This document shows, piece after piece, positions 1 to 9,219 of a stretch of DNA of 64,000 nucleotides; positions within the stretch are counted from its first letter, which is position 1; every line of letters begins with the position of its first letter. The stretch covers positions 186,841 through 250,840 of the forward strand of contig NZ_LMSG01000001.1 of the NCBI RefSeq assembly GCF_001428335.1, read 5' to 3'. This stretch comes from Arthrobacter sp. Soil762. GTDB lineage: Bacteria; Actinomycetota; Actinomycetes; Actinomycetales; Micrococcaceae. The position numbers were made by a program, and so were the translations under genes. Below the pieces are notes generated by a model. That model was not told where the DNA came from. It was given only the letters and a program-made list of their open reading frames with translations, and did not search any database.

Positions 1-1
1 G

Positions 2-454
2 TCCCTGGAGCGCGCCGACATGACCGCGCGTATGCTCTCCACCCGGGATGTCCTCTCTGCGGGCATGTCCTGGGTCAACATGCTGCGGTGCGCGGGGGCC
101 TATGAGTCGTTCCTGCGGACGCGCCGGGCCGCCTTCGGGGACCAGCACGCTGCCGAGTTCCTCCTGCTCGACCGGCTGTTCCCGCGGTCCATCGTCTACG
201 CCCTGCGCGACGCCGATGAGTGCCTCGCCAAGCTGGACCCTTCGGCACAGCGCGTGGGTTTCATCAACGACGCCCGCCGGATCGTGGGCCAGGCCCGTAC
301 GTTCCTCGAGTTCCACCGGACGGACGATCTGATGTCCGAACTGCCCGAGCACATGGAACGCGTGCAGAAGGCCGTCTCGCAGGCCTCGGACGCCATTTCC
401 CGTAAATACTTCAATCAGGCAGACGAACTGGCCTGGGTGGGAGAAGTTTCATGA
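2..454 (+). CDS. Alpha-E domain protein, C-terminal part (5' end outside window)
   Basis: The reading frame is already open at base 2 and begins within the segment LERADMTARML, a hallmark of alpha-E (DUF403) proteins, so the N-terminus lies upstream of the window. About 150 residues remain, largely predicted helical, with no membrane segment. The stop overlaps the next gene's start by 4 bp (ATGA), which implies translational coupling to the transglutaminase gene. Alpha-E, transglutaminase-like and circularly permuted ATP-grasp proteins commonly occur together and are thought to act in peptide ligation or modification; the substrate is not known. Family assignment is firm and function is not. 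Confidence 0.8.
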   Translation, partial: SLERADMTARMLSTRDVLSAGMSWVNMLRCAGAYESFLRTRRAAFGDQHAAEFLLLDRLFPRSIVYALRDADECLAKLDPSAQRVGFINDARRIVGQARTFLEFHRTDDLMSELPEHMERVQKAVSQASDAISRKYFNQADELAWVGEVS

Positions 455-1302
455 CCCGGCTGAGCATCATCCACACCACGGCCTACAAGTACAACAAGCG
501 CGTTACGCTCTCCTACAACGAGGCCCGCATGACGCCGCTGACCGATCCCCAGCAGGTGGTTCTTGAATCCGTGCTCAAGGTCTCGCCGTCGCAGGCGGCC
601 GTGAGCAACTACCGGGACTACTGGGGCACGCGGGTCACGGCTTTCGACATGCAGATGCCGCATGACCACCTTGAGGTCGTTTCCAACATCACCGTCGAAG
701 TGCACCGGGCGGAAAAAATCCCCGCCGACGCTGACATCGCCGGCTGGGACGTCCTGGCATCGAAGGAGTCGTTGAATACGTTCAGCGACTGGCTGCCGCA
801 GTCGCAGCTGAGCGGTCCCGGCGACGAGGTGCTGGGAATCATTCCAGGCGTGGTCGAAGGCAAGAACCCGCACGAGGCTGCGATGGCCATCTTCGAGTGG
901 ATGCGCGGCGAGATGACCTACATGTCCGGTTCCACCGCGGTCACCACCAACGCCGAAGAAGCGTGGGGCCAGCGGCAGGGCGTCTGCCAGGACCTCGCGC
1001 ACCTCGCCATCGGCGCGCTGCGCAGCTGCGGCATTCCCGCCCGCTACGTCTCCGGTTACCTGCACCCGAGGTCGACGGCGGCCATCGGCGAGACAGTGGC
1101 CGGCCAGTCACATGCGTGGCTGGAGTTCTGGGACGGCGAGTGGCGCAGCTGGGATCCCACGAACCACAAGCCGGCAGGCGACTACCACGTCACCGTCGCC
1201 AGGGGCCGGGACTACCGGGACGTTCCGCCGCTGAAGGGCATCCTGTCCGGGGGCGGCGGATCGGCGCTCAGCGTGAGCGTGGAAATCACCCGCCTCGCTT
1301 AG
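451..1302 (+). CDS. Transglutaminase-like (COG1305) cysteine protease-fold protein
   Basis: A 283-residue protein with an N-terminal beta domain (about 1-90) and a transglutaminase core. The presumed catalytic triad is visible: Cys179 in GVCQDLAHL, His221 in GQSHAWLE and Asp235 in SWDPTN. The family includes amide hydrolases and transferases acting on peptide bonds. There is no signal peptide, so it is probably cytoplasmic. The start ATG overlaps the alpha-E stop, giving an operon with the upstream gene. The 45 bp after its stop separate it from a convergent gene. The substrate cannot be read from the sequence. Confidence 0.88.
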   Translation: MTRLSIIHTTAYKYNKRVTLSYNEARMTPLTDPQQVVLESVLKVSPSQAAVSNYRDYWGTRVTAFDMQMPHDHLEVVSNITVEVHRAEKIPADADIAGWDVLASKESLNTFSDWLPQSQLSGPGDEVLGIIPGVVEGKNPHEAAMAIFEWMRGEMTYMSGSTAVTTNAEEAWGQRQGVCQDLAHLAIGALRSCGIPARYVSGYLHPRSTAAIGETVAGQSHAWLEFWDGEWRSWDPTNHKPAGDYHVTVARGRDYRDVPPLKGILSGGGGSALSVSVEITRLA

Positions 1303-1347
1303 GCAGCCGGGGGCGTTTCCTCGTCCTGCCCAGGGTCCGGCCCAGCA

Positions 1348-1890
1348 CTACTCCGGGGCTGCCTTGGCCGCTCCGCTGAGCTGGGTCCACCAGGTCATGG
1401 GTGCGGTGACTTTGAACCGGCGCCCGGTCACTGTTCCCGGGCTCACCCGGACAAAGGTGTCCTTCTTCCCGGCCTGCCATGGGAAGAGGTATAGGGCTGC
1501 GGAGTCCAGGATGCCTTCGGTTCCTGTGATGGCCTTTGCCGGTCCCTTGACCACCACGCTCCAGGCCAGGCCACTGACGGCATCCACGCCGTCGGCCTCC
1601 AACGCCACAGCGGCACCTCCCGAGGCGGCTGCCAGCTTGGTTCCAGCGCCGGTGCGGAACACTAATGTTCCGCCGTCCACCGTGTAGTTGATGGGGAAGA
1701 TATCGGGCTGGCCGTCCACCAGGACGGCCAGCCTGCCTACCGAAACCGTCCGCAACAGGGCCCAGCATTCGTGGTGTTCCAGGTTCTGGACCTGGGATGT
1801 TGACTCGCCGGAGTTGGACTCTCGGGACGTTGACTCGTTGGACGCTGGGTCACCGGACAGTGGTTCACCGGACTTTGGCTCGCTGCTCAT
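1348..1890 (-). CDS. Pyridoxamine 5'-phosphate oxidase-like flavin/heme-fold protein with repeat N-terminus
   Basis: A 180-residue protein. Residues from about 37 on match the PPOX-like split-barrel fold (ECWALLRTVSVGRLAV, then INYTVDGGTLVFRT), as in actinobacterial F420- or flavin-binding oxidoreductases of unassigned substrate. The first 36 residues are a low-complexity, Ser/Glu-rich stretch of five pentapeptide repeats. The ATG at 1890 is favoured because a TAGGCT hexamer (1898-1903, minus strand) sits 7 nt upstream with no Shine-Dalgarno, fitting leaderless transcription. A later start would remove the repeats. The gene is convergent with the transglutaminase gene. Confidence 0.78.
   Translation of the reverse strand: MSSEPKSGEPLSGDPASNESTSRESNSGESTSQVQNLEHHECWALLRTVSVGRLAVLVDGQPDIFPINYTVDGGTLVFRTGAGTKLAAASGGAAVALEADGVDAVSGLAWSVVVKGPAKAITGTEGILDSAALYLFPWQAGKKDTFVRVSPGTVTGRRFKVTAPMTWWTQLSGAAKAAPE
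1798..1872 (-). repeat. Five tandem 15-bp coding repeats
   Basis: The 5' end of the PPOX-like gene holds five consecutive in-frame 15-nt units encoding SGEPL, SGDPA, SNEST, SRESN and SGEST (residues 7-31). Each unit follows S-x-(E/D)-(P/S)-x. The unit length is a multiple of three, so copy-number change would keep the frame. Confidence 0.8.
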
Positions 1891-1935
1891 GCCGCCGAGC
1901 CTACGCCCAACACCCTGCTCAGGACAGTGTCTGTC

Positions 1936-3387
1936 CTACCAGGGGCTGGGCTTGTAGTCCTTGAGGAAAACCCCGTACTGGTCCTCGCCGTTTTCGCCCA
2001 TCACGATTGGGTCGTAGACGCGGGCGGCGCCGTCCACCAGGTCCAGGGGCGCGTGGAAGCCCTCCTCCATGAGGCGGACCTTGGTGAAGTGTGGCCGTTC
2101 GTCAGTGATCCAGCCGGTGTCCACCGCAGTCATCAGGATCCCGTCGGCGTCCAGCATTTCCTGGGCGCTGGTGCGGGTCATCATGTTCAGGGCTGCCTTG
2201 GCCATGTTGGTGTGCGGATGCCCGGGGCCCTTGTAGGCGCGGGAGAACTGGCCTTCCATGGCGGAGACGTTGACGATGTACTTCCGGTCCGCCGTGGAGC
2301 GCTTCATGGCGTCCCGGAGCCTGCTAACCAAAAGGAACGGGGCAGTGACGTTGCAGAGCTGGACTTCCAGCATTTCCAGGGGGTCAACCTCGTCCACCAC
2401 CTGGGTCCAGCTGTTGATGTCAGCCAGGTCCGGGACGAGCCCGCCGGCGTCGATCGCTGTTCCGGAGGCGATCCGCTCCAGCGAGGCCGAGCCGGTGGAG
2501 AGCGCCAGCGAAGTGATGGTGTCGCCGGCCAGCACCGGGTGATCCGTGACACTGCTCGCCAGGGCGAGGGGGTGTTTGTCGTGGGCGTGGCCGAACGTCA
2601 CCAGTTCCGGACCGCCGTTGGCCGGTTCCAGCGCGGCCGGCAGCGGCTCGTCCTCGGCGTCCACCAGGGGTTTGTAGGCGTTGCCGGATCGGCGCACCGT
2701 CTGGGCGGCGTTGTTGATGATGATGTCCAGGGGGCCCGCGGCGTTGAGCGAATCCGTCAGGGCCATCACCTGCGACGGGTCGCGCAGGTCGATGCCCACG
2801 ATCCGGAGCCGGTGCAGCCACTCGCTGCTGTCTTCCATTGCCGCAAAACGGCGTGCGGCGTCTTTGGGGAACCTGGTGGTGATGGTGGTGTGCGCGCCAT
2901 CCCGGAGCAGGCGCAGCGCGATGTACATGCCGATTTTGGCCCGCCCGCCGGTGAGCAGCGCACGCCGGCCTGTCAGGTCGGTGCGGGCATCCCGCTTGCT
3001 GTGGCTGAAGGCGGCGCATTCCGGGCAGAGCTGATGATAAAAAGCGTCCACCTGCGTGTAGTGCTTCTTGCAGACATAGCAGGGGCGGGAACGGATCAGG
3101 TGTCCGGCCACCTTGCCCGTCGCCGAGGTCTCCAGCTTGTTGCCCCGGGTCTCGTCGTCGATCCGATCCGGTGCTGCCGTTGCCGTCTGGGCGATGACGG
3201 CCCGGTCGGCTTCGGAGATCAGGTCCCGCTTGGTGACGCGGCGGTGACGCTTCACGGCCTTGAACATCTTCCCCGTGGCACGGCGCACCGAGACATAGTC
3301 GGGGTGTTCCTCGTCGTAGACGTGGATGGTGTTCAAAACCTTGAGGCAGGCCTGGATTTCCTCAGGCGTCAGATCGGGGGAGCTCAT
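1936..3387 (-). CDS. Atypical short-chain dehydrogenase with N-terminal zinc-ribbon-like domain
   Basis: A 483-residue protein. Residues 1-135 form a non-SDR extension carrying two CxxC pairs (CYVC at 103-106, CPEC at 121-124), a likely zinc knuckle. The Rossmann domain follows: TGGRAKIG at 146-153 binds the dinucleotide, and NNAA at 225-228 is the usual SDR strand-4 motif. The catalytic segment reads HPHTNMAKAAL, so the position four residues before the active-site lysine is Thr and not the expected Tyr. It is therefore an unusual or divergent oxidoreductase. The ATG at 3387 has TAAAAT 7 nt upstream (3395-3400, minus strand), a leaderless arrangement. The substrate is unknown. Confidence 0.85.
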   Translation of the reverse strand: MSSPDLTPEEIQACLKVLNTIHVYDEEHPDYVSVRRATGKMFKAVKRHRRVTKRDLISEADRAVIAQTATAAPDRIDDETRGNKLETSATGKVAGHLIRSRPCYVCKKHYTQVDAFYHQLCPECAAFSHSKRDARTDLTGRRALLTGGRAKIGMYIALRLLRDGAHTTITTRFPKDAARRFAAMEDSSEWLHRLRIVGIDLRDPSQVMALTDSLNAAGPLDIIINNAAQTVRRSGNAYKPLVDAEDEPLPAALEPANGGPELVTFGHAHDKHPLALASSVTDHPVLAGDTITSLALSTGSASLERIASGTAIDAGGLVPDLADINSWTQVVDEVDPLEMLEVQLCNVTAPFLLVSRLRDAMKRSTADRKYIVNVSAMEGQFSRAYKGPGHPHTNMAKAALNMMTRTSAQEMLDADGILMTAVDTGWITDERPHFTKVRLMEEGFHAPLDLVDGAARVYDPIVMGENGEDQYGVFLKDYKPSPW

Positions 3388-3471
3388 TGTACCGATTTTA
3401 CAGCCTGGCGAAGATCCAGCCTGACCGTGCCGCGGGGTTTCGCAGCCCGGTCAGGCCCGGCTGTCCTTCGT

Positions 3472-4881
3472 TTAGGCGCGGCGGCCGCCCGGGGCGGCCT
3501 GGGCTGCTGTTTCCGCGTGGACCGCAGCGGCCTGTTCGACTGATTCGCGGAGTCCGGGGTAGTTGGCTGTGGCCGCCTTGACGGCATCCGGTACCTGGTG
3601 GAGGTTCTTAGCGGCGAGCGCACGTTCCGCGTCTCCGGGCTCGGGCACCTGCTGGCCTTTGGCGAGCACGGTGATGCCGGAGTCGGTCACCTTGAAACCG
3701 CGGGCGCGGTCCAGGTCATGGTCCAGGCCGATCGCGGCGCCGGCCGGAACCTTAACGTTCTTGTCCAGGATGGCCCGGTTGACCACGGCACCTTCGCCGA
3801 TATTCACCTTGTCCATCAGGACCGAGTCGATGACCCTGCTGCCGTTCCCCACAAAGACGTCGTTGGACAGCACGGAGCCCTCCACGACGCCACCGGAGAT
3901 GACCACGCCGCTGGACACGATGGAGTCCAGGGCGGTGCCCACGGTGTCGTTTTGACCGCGGACGAACTTGGCTGGCGGGGAGATGCTCTGGCGCGTGTAA
4001 ATGGGCCATTCAGAGTTGTAGAGGTTGAACACAGGCAACGGCGAGATGAGGTCAATGTGGGCGTCGTAGAACGAATCAATGGTGCCGACGTCGCGCCAGT
4101 AGGTCCGGTCGCGTTCCGTGGAGCCGGGGATGTCGTTGAGGGTGAAGTCGTAGACTCCGGCCTCACCCTGGCTGACGAAGTAGGGGATGATGTCCCCGCC
4201 CATGTCGTGCTTCGTGTCGAGCCGTTCGGCGTCCACGTGCAGGGCATCCACCAGCGCGTCGGCGTCGAAAACGTAGTTGCCCATGGAAGCCAGGAACTGG
4301 GTGGGATCAGCAGCCAGGCCAGGAGTTGTGGCGGGCTTTTCCACAAATGCAGCGATCTTCTGCGGGTCCTCCTGGTCCACCTCGATCACACCGAACTGGT
4401 TGGCCATGCTCAACGGTTGGCGCACGGCGGCCACAGTGGCCTTGGCACCGCTCTGCACATGCTGCTCCACCATCTGGGCGAAGTCCATGCGGTACACGTG
4501 GTCCGCACCAACCACGACAACGATGTCGGGGTTGGCGTCATGGATCAGGTTCAGGGACTGGTAGATGGCGTTGGCGCTGCCGAGGAACCAGCTCTTGCCG
4601 ACGCGCTGCTGCGCCGGCACGGAGGCCACATAATTGCCCAGCTGCGTGGACATCCGCCAGGTCTCGGAAATGTGGCGGTCAAGGCTGTGGGACTTGTATT
4701 GGGTCAGGACCACGATCTGCAGGTAACGTGAATTCACCAGGTTGGACAGCGCAAAGTCGATCAGACGGTAACTGCCGGCAAACGGCACTGCAGGTTTCGC
4801 CCGGTCTGCCGTCAGTGGCATTAGCCTGTTTCCCTCGCCGCCCGCGAGGACAATGGCCAGGACTCTTTTATTCAACGGCAT
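3472..4881 (-). CDS. glgC: Glucose-1-phosphate adenylyltransferase
   Basis: A 469-residue ADP-glucose pyrophosphorylase making the glycogen precursor from glucose-1-phosphate and ATP. The nucleotidyltransferase signature [11 protein letters not shown] is near the N-terminus, with the allosteric/active-site lysine in [19 protein letters not shown] in the catalytic domain and a left-handed helix domain at the C-terminus. The start at 4881 is chosen because AGGAG lies a few bases upstream; an in-frame ATG 15 codons earlier lacks support. The last ~45 residues are Ala-rich and variable. It is divergent from glgA across a 90-bp spacer, the usual actinobacterial arrangement. Confidence 0.95.
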   Translation of the reverse strand: MPLNKRVLAIVLAGGEGNRLMPLTADRAKPAVPFAGSYRLIDFALSNLVNSRYLQIVVLTQYKSHSLDRHISETWRMSTQLGNYVASVPAQQRVGKSWFLGSANAIYQSLNLIHDANPDIVVVVGADHVYRMDFAQMVEQHVQSGAKATVAAVRQPLSMANQFGVIEVDQEDPQKIAAFVEKPATTPGLAADPTQFLASMGNYVFDADALVDALHVDAERLDTKHDMGGDIIPYFVSQGEAGVYDFTLNDIPGSTERDRTYWRDVGTIDSFYDAHIDLISPLPVFNLYNSEWPIYTRQSISPPAKFVRGQNDTVGTALDSIVSSGVVISGGVVEGSVLSNDVFVGNGSRVIDSVLMDKVNIGEGAVVNRAILDKNVKVPAGAAIGLDHDLDRARGFKVTDSGITVLAKGQQVPEPGDAERALAAKNLHQVPDAVKAATANYPGLRESVEQAAAVHAETAAQAAPGGRRA

Positions 4882-4916
4882 GGTAGTAGCTCCTGTACGC
4901 CTTCGTAACCCCAAAC

Positions 4917-4935
4917 AGTCCGGCATGCCCGGACT
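4917..4935. promoter_or_regulatory. Palindrome between glgC and glgA
   Basis: AGTCCGG (4917-4923) and CCGGACT (4929-4935) form a perfect 7-bp inverted repeat with a 5-bp spacer, placed between the divergent glgC and glgA starts. It could be an operator for both genes. No regulator is encoded beside it, so the role is inferred from position only. Confidence 0.4.
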
Positions 4936-4971
4936 CCTTCACACTAGAACAGATAGTGCGGAAGGACTACC

Positions 4972-6177
4972 TTGGGTAACGTGCGAATAGACATTGTGAC
5001 TAAAGAGTTCCCGCCCGAGATCTACGGAGGCGCCGGAGTCCACGTGGCCGAATTGAGCAGGGTGCTTAGCAAGCATGTTGACCTGCAGGTTCGTGCCTTC
5101 GGTGCACCCCGCGAAGCCAAATACCACGGTGCCGGGGTGACCTCCTATTCCGTTCCCGAAGACCTGGGCTCGGCCAACGCCGCCGTCCAGACGCTCGGGG
5201 TGGACCTGCGGATCGTGCCGGACGTGGCAGGTGCCGATCTGGTCCATTCGCACACCTGGTATGCGAACATGGCCGGCCATCTGGCGTCCCTGCTCCACGG
5301 CATCCCGCACGTATTAAGTGCCCACAGCCTGGAGCCCCTGAGGCCGTGGAAGGCCGAGCAGCTTGGCGGCGGCTACGCGTTGTCCTCCTGGGTCGAGAAA
5401 ACTGCTTACGAGGCGGCAGCAGCGATCATCGCCGTTTCGGAAGGCATGCGCCAGGACATCCTCCGCAGCTACCCCGACGTTGACCCTGCCAAAGTCAGGG
5501 TGGTCCACAACGGCATCGACGTCGAACTGTGGCAGCGCGATGAAAACCAGGACGCCGTCCGCGCCCTGGGCATTGATCCGGTTAAGCCGAGCGTGGTGTT
5601 TGTCGGCCGCAACACGCGCCAGAAGGGCGTGCCGTACCTCCTGCGTGCCGCCGCGAAGCTTCCGGCCGATGTGCAGCTCGTGCTGTGCCTTGGCGCGGCG
5701 GACACCCCCGAGCTCGCCGCAGAAACTGCACGCCTGATCGAAGAGTTGCAGAGCCAGCGGACAGGCGTCGTGCTGATCGAACGGATGCTGCCGCGGAACG
5801 AACTCATCCAGGTCCTCAGCCACGCGACAGCGTTCGCCTGCCCGTCCATCTATGAACCGCTGGGCATCGTCAACCTCGAGGCGATGGCCTGCGGTGCTGC
5901 CGTGGTGGCCAGCGCTACGGGCGGCATTCCCGAGGTGGTCCAGCATGGTGAGACGGGCCTGTTGGTGGACCTGGAGCAGGTCACCGACGGTACCGGCACG
6001 CCGCTTGATCCGGAGAAGTTCGTGACGGAATTTGCCGCCGCCCTGACCGAGGTGGTGTCCGATCCCGAACGGGCACGTGCCATGGGCCAGGCCGGGCGCC
6101 GCCGTGCGGAGGAGCACTTCTCCTGGGACTCCATCACCGAGACCACCCTCGAGGTCTACCGCTCAGTGCTTTCCTGA
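4972..6177 (+). CDS. glgA: Glycogen synthase, actinobacterial GT4 type
   Basis: A 401-residue glycosyltransferase. The N-terminal domain begins DIVTKEFPPEIYGGAGVHV and the C-terminal domain carries VGRNTRQKGVPYL and EPLGIVNLEAMACG, the GT4 donor-binding region. In actinobacteria this family makes maltose-1-phosphate and/or alpha-1,4-glucan from ADP-glucose, the product of GlgC next door. TTG at 4972 is preferred because GAAGGA (4961-4966) is 5 nt upstream. GTG at 4981 (VRIDIV) is the alternative, with a 14-nt spacing. The sugar acceptor is not certain from sequence. Confidence 0.9.
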   Translation: MGNVRIDIVTKEFPPEIYGGAGVHVAELSRVLSKHVDLQVRAFGAPREAKYHGAGVTSYSVPEDLGSANAAVQTLGVDLRIVPDVAGADLVHSHTWYANMAGHLASLLHGIPHVLSAHSLEPLRPWKAEQLGGGYALSSWVEKTAYEAAAAIIAVSEGMRQDILRSYPDVDPAKVRVVHNGIDVELWQRDENQDAVRALGIDPVKPSVVFVGRNTRQKGVPYLLRAAAKLPADVQLVLCLGAADTPELAAETARLIEELQSQRTGVVLIERMLPRNELIQVLSHATAFACPSIYEPLGIVNLEAMACGAAVVASATGGIPEVVQHGETGLLVDLEQVTDGTGTPLDPEKFVTEFAAALTEVVSDPERARAMGQAGRRRAEEHFSWDSITETTLEVYRSVLS

Positions 6178-6216
6178 CGGACGGCAGGAACAACAGCACT
6201 AGTGACCAAACAGCGC

Positions 6217-6256
6217 ACGACGGCGCCGCCCCCACCGAGGGGACCGGCGCCGTCGT
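6217..6256 (+). terminator. Hairpin after glgA
   Basis: ACGACGGCGCCG (6217-6228) pairs perfectly with CGGCGCCGTCGT (6245-6256), giving a 12-bp GC-rich stem. It lies 40 bp after the glgA stop and upstream of the end of a convergent gene, so it may serve both. There is no clear T run. Confidence 0.6.
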
Positions 6257-6340
6257 TCGTACATAACGCTTGATCCAACGCGGGGTCACAAAGTGCCCAT
6301 TCCGGGGCGTCAGAGGGGATTGAAGTGACCTCGCGTTGCT

Positions 6341-8473
6341 TTATCGGGAGGTTGACGTGCGCGCCAGCAGCACCTTTTCGTCAACGGGTGCGTTGCCGCT
6401 GGCCCGCTGTGCCCTGACGTACGCGCGGGCCTCGTCCTGGCGGGTCTTCTCGGCACCCGTGGCGATCGCCGCGCGCACGTGGTCATCCCCGTACCCGAAG
6501 GCGTCTACGAGGTCTAGGGCGTGTGGCCTGATCTTGACCAGGAGGCGGTTGATGTAATCACCCACGGTGCGTGCCCGCTGCATGGAGAGCCGGCCGTTCA
6601 TCAGGTACCAGGACAGGTTCTTTTCGATCAGCGACAGGCCGAACAAGTCGCGCAGCCATGTCAGTACCCGCTTGGTGCCGGGGTCCGTGACATCTTCCAG
6701 GGCCTCTGTGAACGCCTCCCATTGCAGGAGCTCGGCGTGGGCCTGGGCGGCATCGATCAGCTCGTTTTGGTGCTGGTTGAAGAGGGCCGCCCCCTTTTCG
6801 ACAGGCAGCTTGTTGGCGCCCTTCAGAGCCGCCCCGACGTCGGCCACCATGGTCTGGACGCGGTCCGTCAGGAGGGCGCGCTGGCCTTCCTCGTCCCGGA
6901 GCGCAATGGCAGCTTTCTGGACTGATCCGGTATCGGCGACGAACTGTGCCACCTGCCGCAGGCCGGTGCGGTGGATCGCCACGCCCGTTGCCTGGGCCAC
7001 CACGTAGCGTGCAAGGACGCCAAAATCGACATTCCTGAACTCCTTGGCATAGTCGGCCAGGAGGCGCTTGGCCACCAGCTGGAGCAGCACGGTGTTGTCG
7101 CCCTCAAACGTGACATAGACGTCCAGGTCCGCCCGAAGGGAGGCGAAGCGGTTTTCGATCAGGAAGCCGGCGCCGCCGCACGCTTCGCGGCATTCCTGCA
7201 GGGTGTCAAGGGCATGCCAGGTGCTCAGCGGCTTCAGGGCTGCGGCGAGGGTTTCCAAATCCTGCCGGTCCTCGTCAGTATCGTGGGCGCCGGAAAAGAC
7301 GTCGTCGAATTTCTGGAGGAGCTGCTCGTGCGCGAAGCCCGCGGCATACGTCGTGGCCAACCGGGTAAACAGGCGCCGCTGGTGGCGCTGGTAGTCCAGG
7401 AGGACCTCTTCGTCGGTGTGTGACGACGCGTTGAACTGGCGCCGTTCGGTGGCGTAGCGGATGGCTGCTGTCAGGGCGACCTTCGATGCCGCCACGGCCG
7501 CGCCGTCCAATGACACGCGGCCCTGGACGAGGGTTCCCAGCATGGTGAAAAAGCGGCGGCCGGGGCTGGCAATGGACGACGTGTAGGTCCCGTCAGGTGC
7601 CACATCGCCGTAGCGGTTCAGCAGGTTGGTGCGGGGGATGCGGACGTTGTCGAAATGCAGCCTGCCGTTGTCGATCCCGTTGAGGCCGCCCTTGACTCCG
7701 TCGTCCTCGCCACCGATCCCGGGCATGAACTCCTTGGTCTGGGGGTCCCGGAGGTCAACGTAGAAGGCATGCACGCCATGGTTGACGCCATTTGTCACGA
7801 GCTGGGCGAAAACGACGGCGCCGAGGCCGTCGATGGCTGCATTGCCGATGTAGTCCTTCCACGCAGCGCGGAACGGTGTGTGGACCACAAATTCCTGGGT
7901 TTTGACGTCGTAGGTCGCAGTGGTGGCGATGCTGGCCACATCGGAACCGTGGCCGGTCTCCGTCATGGCGAAGCAGCCGGGGATCTCCAGACTCATGATG
8001 CCTGGCAGCCAGTTGGTGTGGTGCTGCTGCGTGCCCAGGTGCATTACGGCCGAGCCGAACAGGCCCCACTGGACACCAGCCTTGATCTGCAGGGACGGGT
8101 CGGCGGTGACCAGTTCCTCGAACGCCGCGATGTTGCCGCCGTGGTCATCGGAACCGCCCAGTGCCGACGGGAAGGCCCGGTGCACGGCGCTGTTGTCCAC
8201 GAGGTACTTCAACTGGCCGAAGGTTCGCGTCCGGTGTTCGGTGTGCGTCAGTCCTTCAATTTTGTGCAGTGCAGGGTCACTGGCCAGCGCGCGGGATTGG
8301 CGACGGGAGTCCGCCCATTTGCCCAGGAGTTGCTCGCCGAGGGCGGCAACGTCGACGGCGGGCTGCACAGCCGAGCCGTAGGTGGCGCCGGGGCTGGTGA
8401 CCGCTGGGCCCGCAGCGGCTGTATTCTTTACGGCGGCGTCCGGGCCGGTGGGGCGGTCCACTACTTCGGTCAT
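6341..8473 (-). CDS. Large acyl-CoA dehydrogenase/oxidase-like flavoprotein (FadE5-like context)
   Basis: A 710-residue acyl-CoA dehydrogenase-fold protein, longer than the ~390-residue classical enzymes and resembling FadE5 or acyl-CoA oxidases with a C-terminal helical extension. The FAD-domain signature CFAMTETGHGSDVA is clear, as is the C-terminal helical core (LQECREACGGAGF). It should introduce the 2,3 double bond in acyl-CoA. The start at 8473 is preceded by GAAGGA with good spacing; an earlier in-frame ATG at 8530 would overlap tetR. It lies 53 bp after tetR on the same strand, opposite a thiolase, FabG and MaoC set. Chain-length specificity is unknown. Confidence 0.85.
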   Translation of the reverse strand: MTEVVDRPTGPDAAVKNTAAAGPAVTSPGATYGSAVQPAVDVAALGEQLLGKWADSRRQSRALASDPALHKIEGLTHTEHRTRTFGQLKYLVDNSAVHRAFPSALGGSDDHGGNIAAFEELVTADPSLQIKAGVQWGLFGSAVMHLGTQQHHTNWLPGIMSLEIPGCFAMTETGHGSDVASIATTATYDVKTQEFVVHTPFRAAWKDYIGNAAIDGLGAVVFAQLVTNGVNHGVHAFYVDLRDPQTKEFMPGIGGEDDGVKGGLNGIDNGRLHFDNVRIPRTNLLNRYGDVAPDGTYTSSIASPGRRFFTMLGTLVQGRVSLDGAAVAASKVALTAAIRYATERRQFNASSHTDEEVLLDYQRHQRRLFTRLATTYAAGFAHEQLLQKFDDVFSGAHDTDEDRQDLETLAAALKPLSTWHALDTLQECREACGGAGFLIENRFASLRADLDVYVTFEGDNTVLLQLVAKRLLADYAKEFRNVDFGVLARYVVAQATGVAIHRTGLRQVAQFVADTGSVQKAAIALRDEEGQRALLTDRVQTMVADVGAALKGANKLPVEKGAALFNQHQNELIDAAQAHAELLQWEAFTEALEDVTDPGTKRVLTWLRDLFGLSLIEKNLSWYLMNGRLSMQRARTVGDYINRLLVKIRPHALDLVDAFGYGDDHVRAAIATGAEKTRQDEARAYVRAQRASGNAPVDEKVLLARTSTSR

Positions 8474-8526
8474 GTCAATGTCCTTCGTTGGTTCTGACAG
8501 GAGGGTGTGAGGTTCTTGGGGCGGAA

Positions 8527-9219
8527 TCATGCCGCGCTGGCGGGGCTAAGCTCGGGGGCGATCCCCACGCACAACCAGGCCGTGATCTGGCGGGCCATGG
8601 CTTCCTGGTCCGGCTTCGCCGCCGAAGCCGGCGTGCTGAGCCATTGCTCACCCGCATTTCGGACCAGGCCGATGGCCGCCGTGGGCCAGTAGCCGATCAC
8701 CGCTTCTTTGCCTTCGCCGAGGTGGGTCCGCATTGGCACGGCGATCATCTCTGCGATGGAATCGAAGAAGTGGCCAAGGGCTCCCGAAATGGCCGCCGAT
8801 CCCTGGTGGCTGTCCGAATCCACCGGCGCATAGCGGGTGACGAAACTGTAGACATTGGGGCTGGTTTCCGCCATCTGGAGATAGGCAGAAATCATGGCCA
8901 GCAGCCCTTCCCGAGGAGTCTGGGCACCCTGCGCCGCTTCGCGGATCTTGCGCTGCATCTGGCTCAGGACCACTTCCCCGACGGCGTGCTGAAGTCCTGC
9001 CTTATCGCCGAAATAGCGGTAGAAGACCGACTTTGAGGTGCCGGCGGCCGCTGCAATCTCCTCCATGGAGGCATCGCTGCCCAGCGCGTGGACCGCGCGG
9101 CGTGCGGACTTGATGAGCTCCCGGCGTCGTTCCTCCCGGTGGGTCTGCCAGCGGGCCGAACGGCCGTCGGCAATTGCGCCGGCTGCCGGCGTCGGGACTT
9201 CTGCGTGGAGGTTGTTCAC
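8527..9219 (-). CDS. TetR-family repressor of the adjacent lipid genes
   Basis: A 230-residue regulator. The N-terminal helix-turn-helix is recognisable in MEEIAAAAGTSKSVFYRYFGDK, followed by a helical ligand domain. The GTG at 9219 is chosen because TACGCT (9227-9232, minus strand) lies 7 nt upstream, a leaderless signature. Upstream extension would run through the operator and the divergent thiolase start. The gene sits between fadE-like and thiolase genes, with a 30-bp palindrome at its own start, so it very likely represses both arms and itself. The inducer is probably an acyl-CoA (inference). Confidence 0.85.
   Translation of the reverse strand: MNNLHAEVPTPAAGAIADGRSARWQTHREERRRELIKSARRAVHALGSDASMEEIAAAAGTSKSVFYRYFGDKAGLQHAVGEVVLSQMQRKIREAAQGAQTPREGLLAMISAYLQMAETSPNVYSFVTRYAPVDSDSHQGSAAISGALGHFFDSIAEMIAVPMRTHLGEGKEAVIGYWPTAAIGLVRNAGEQWLSTPASAAKPDQEAMARQITAWLCVGIAPELSPASAA

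Noticed and set aside
1927..3543. A 538-codon open frame on the plus strand opposite the SDR gene
   Set aside because: It is antisense to a convincing SDR, has no family features and is His/Val/Gly-rich, as expected from the complement of a high-GC gene.
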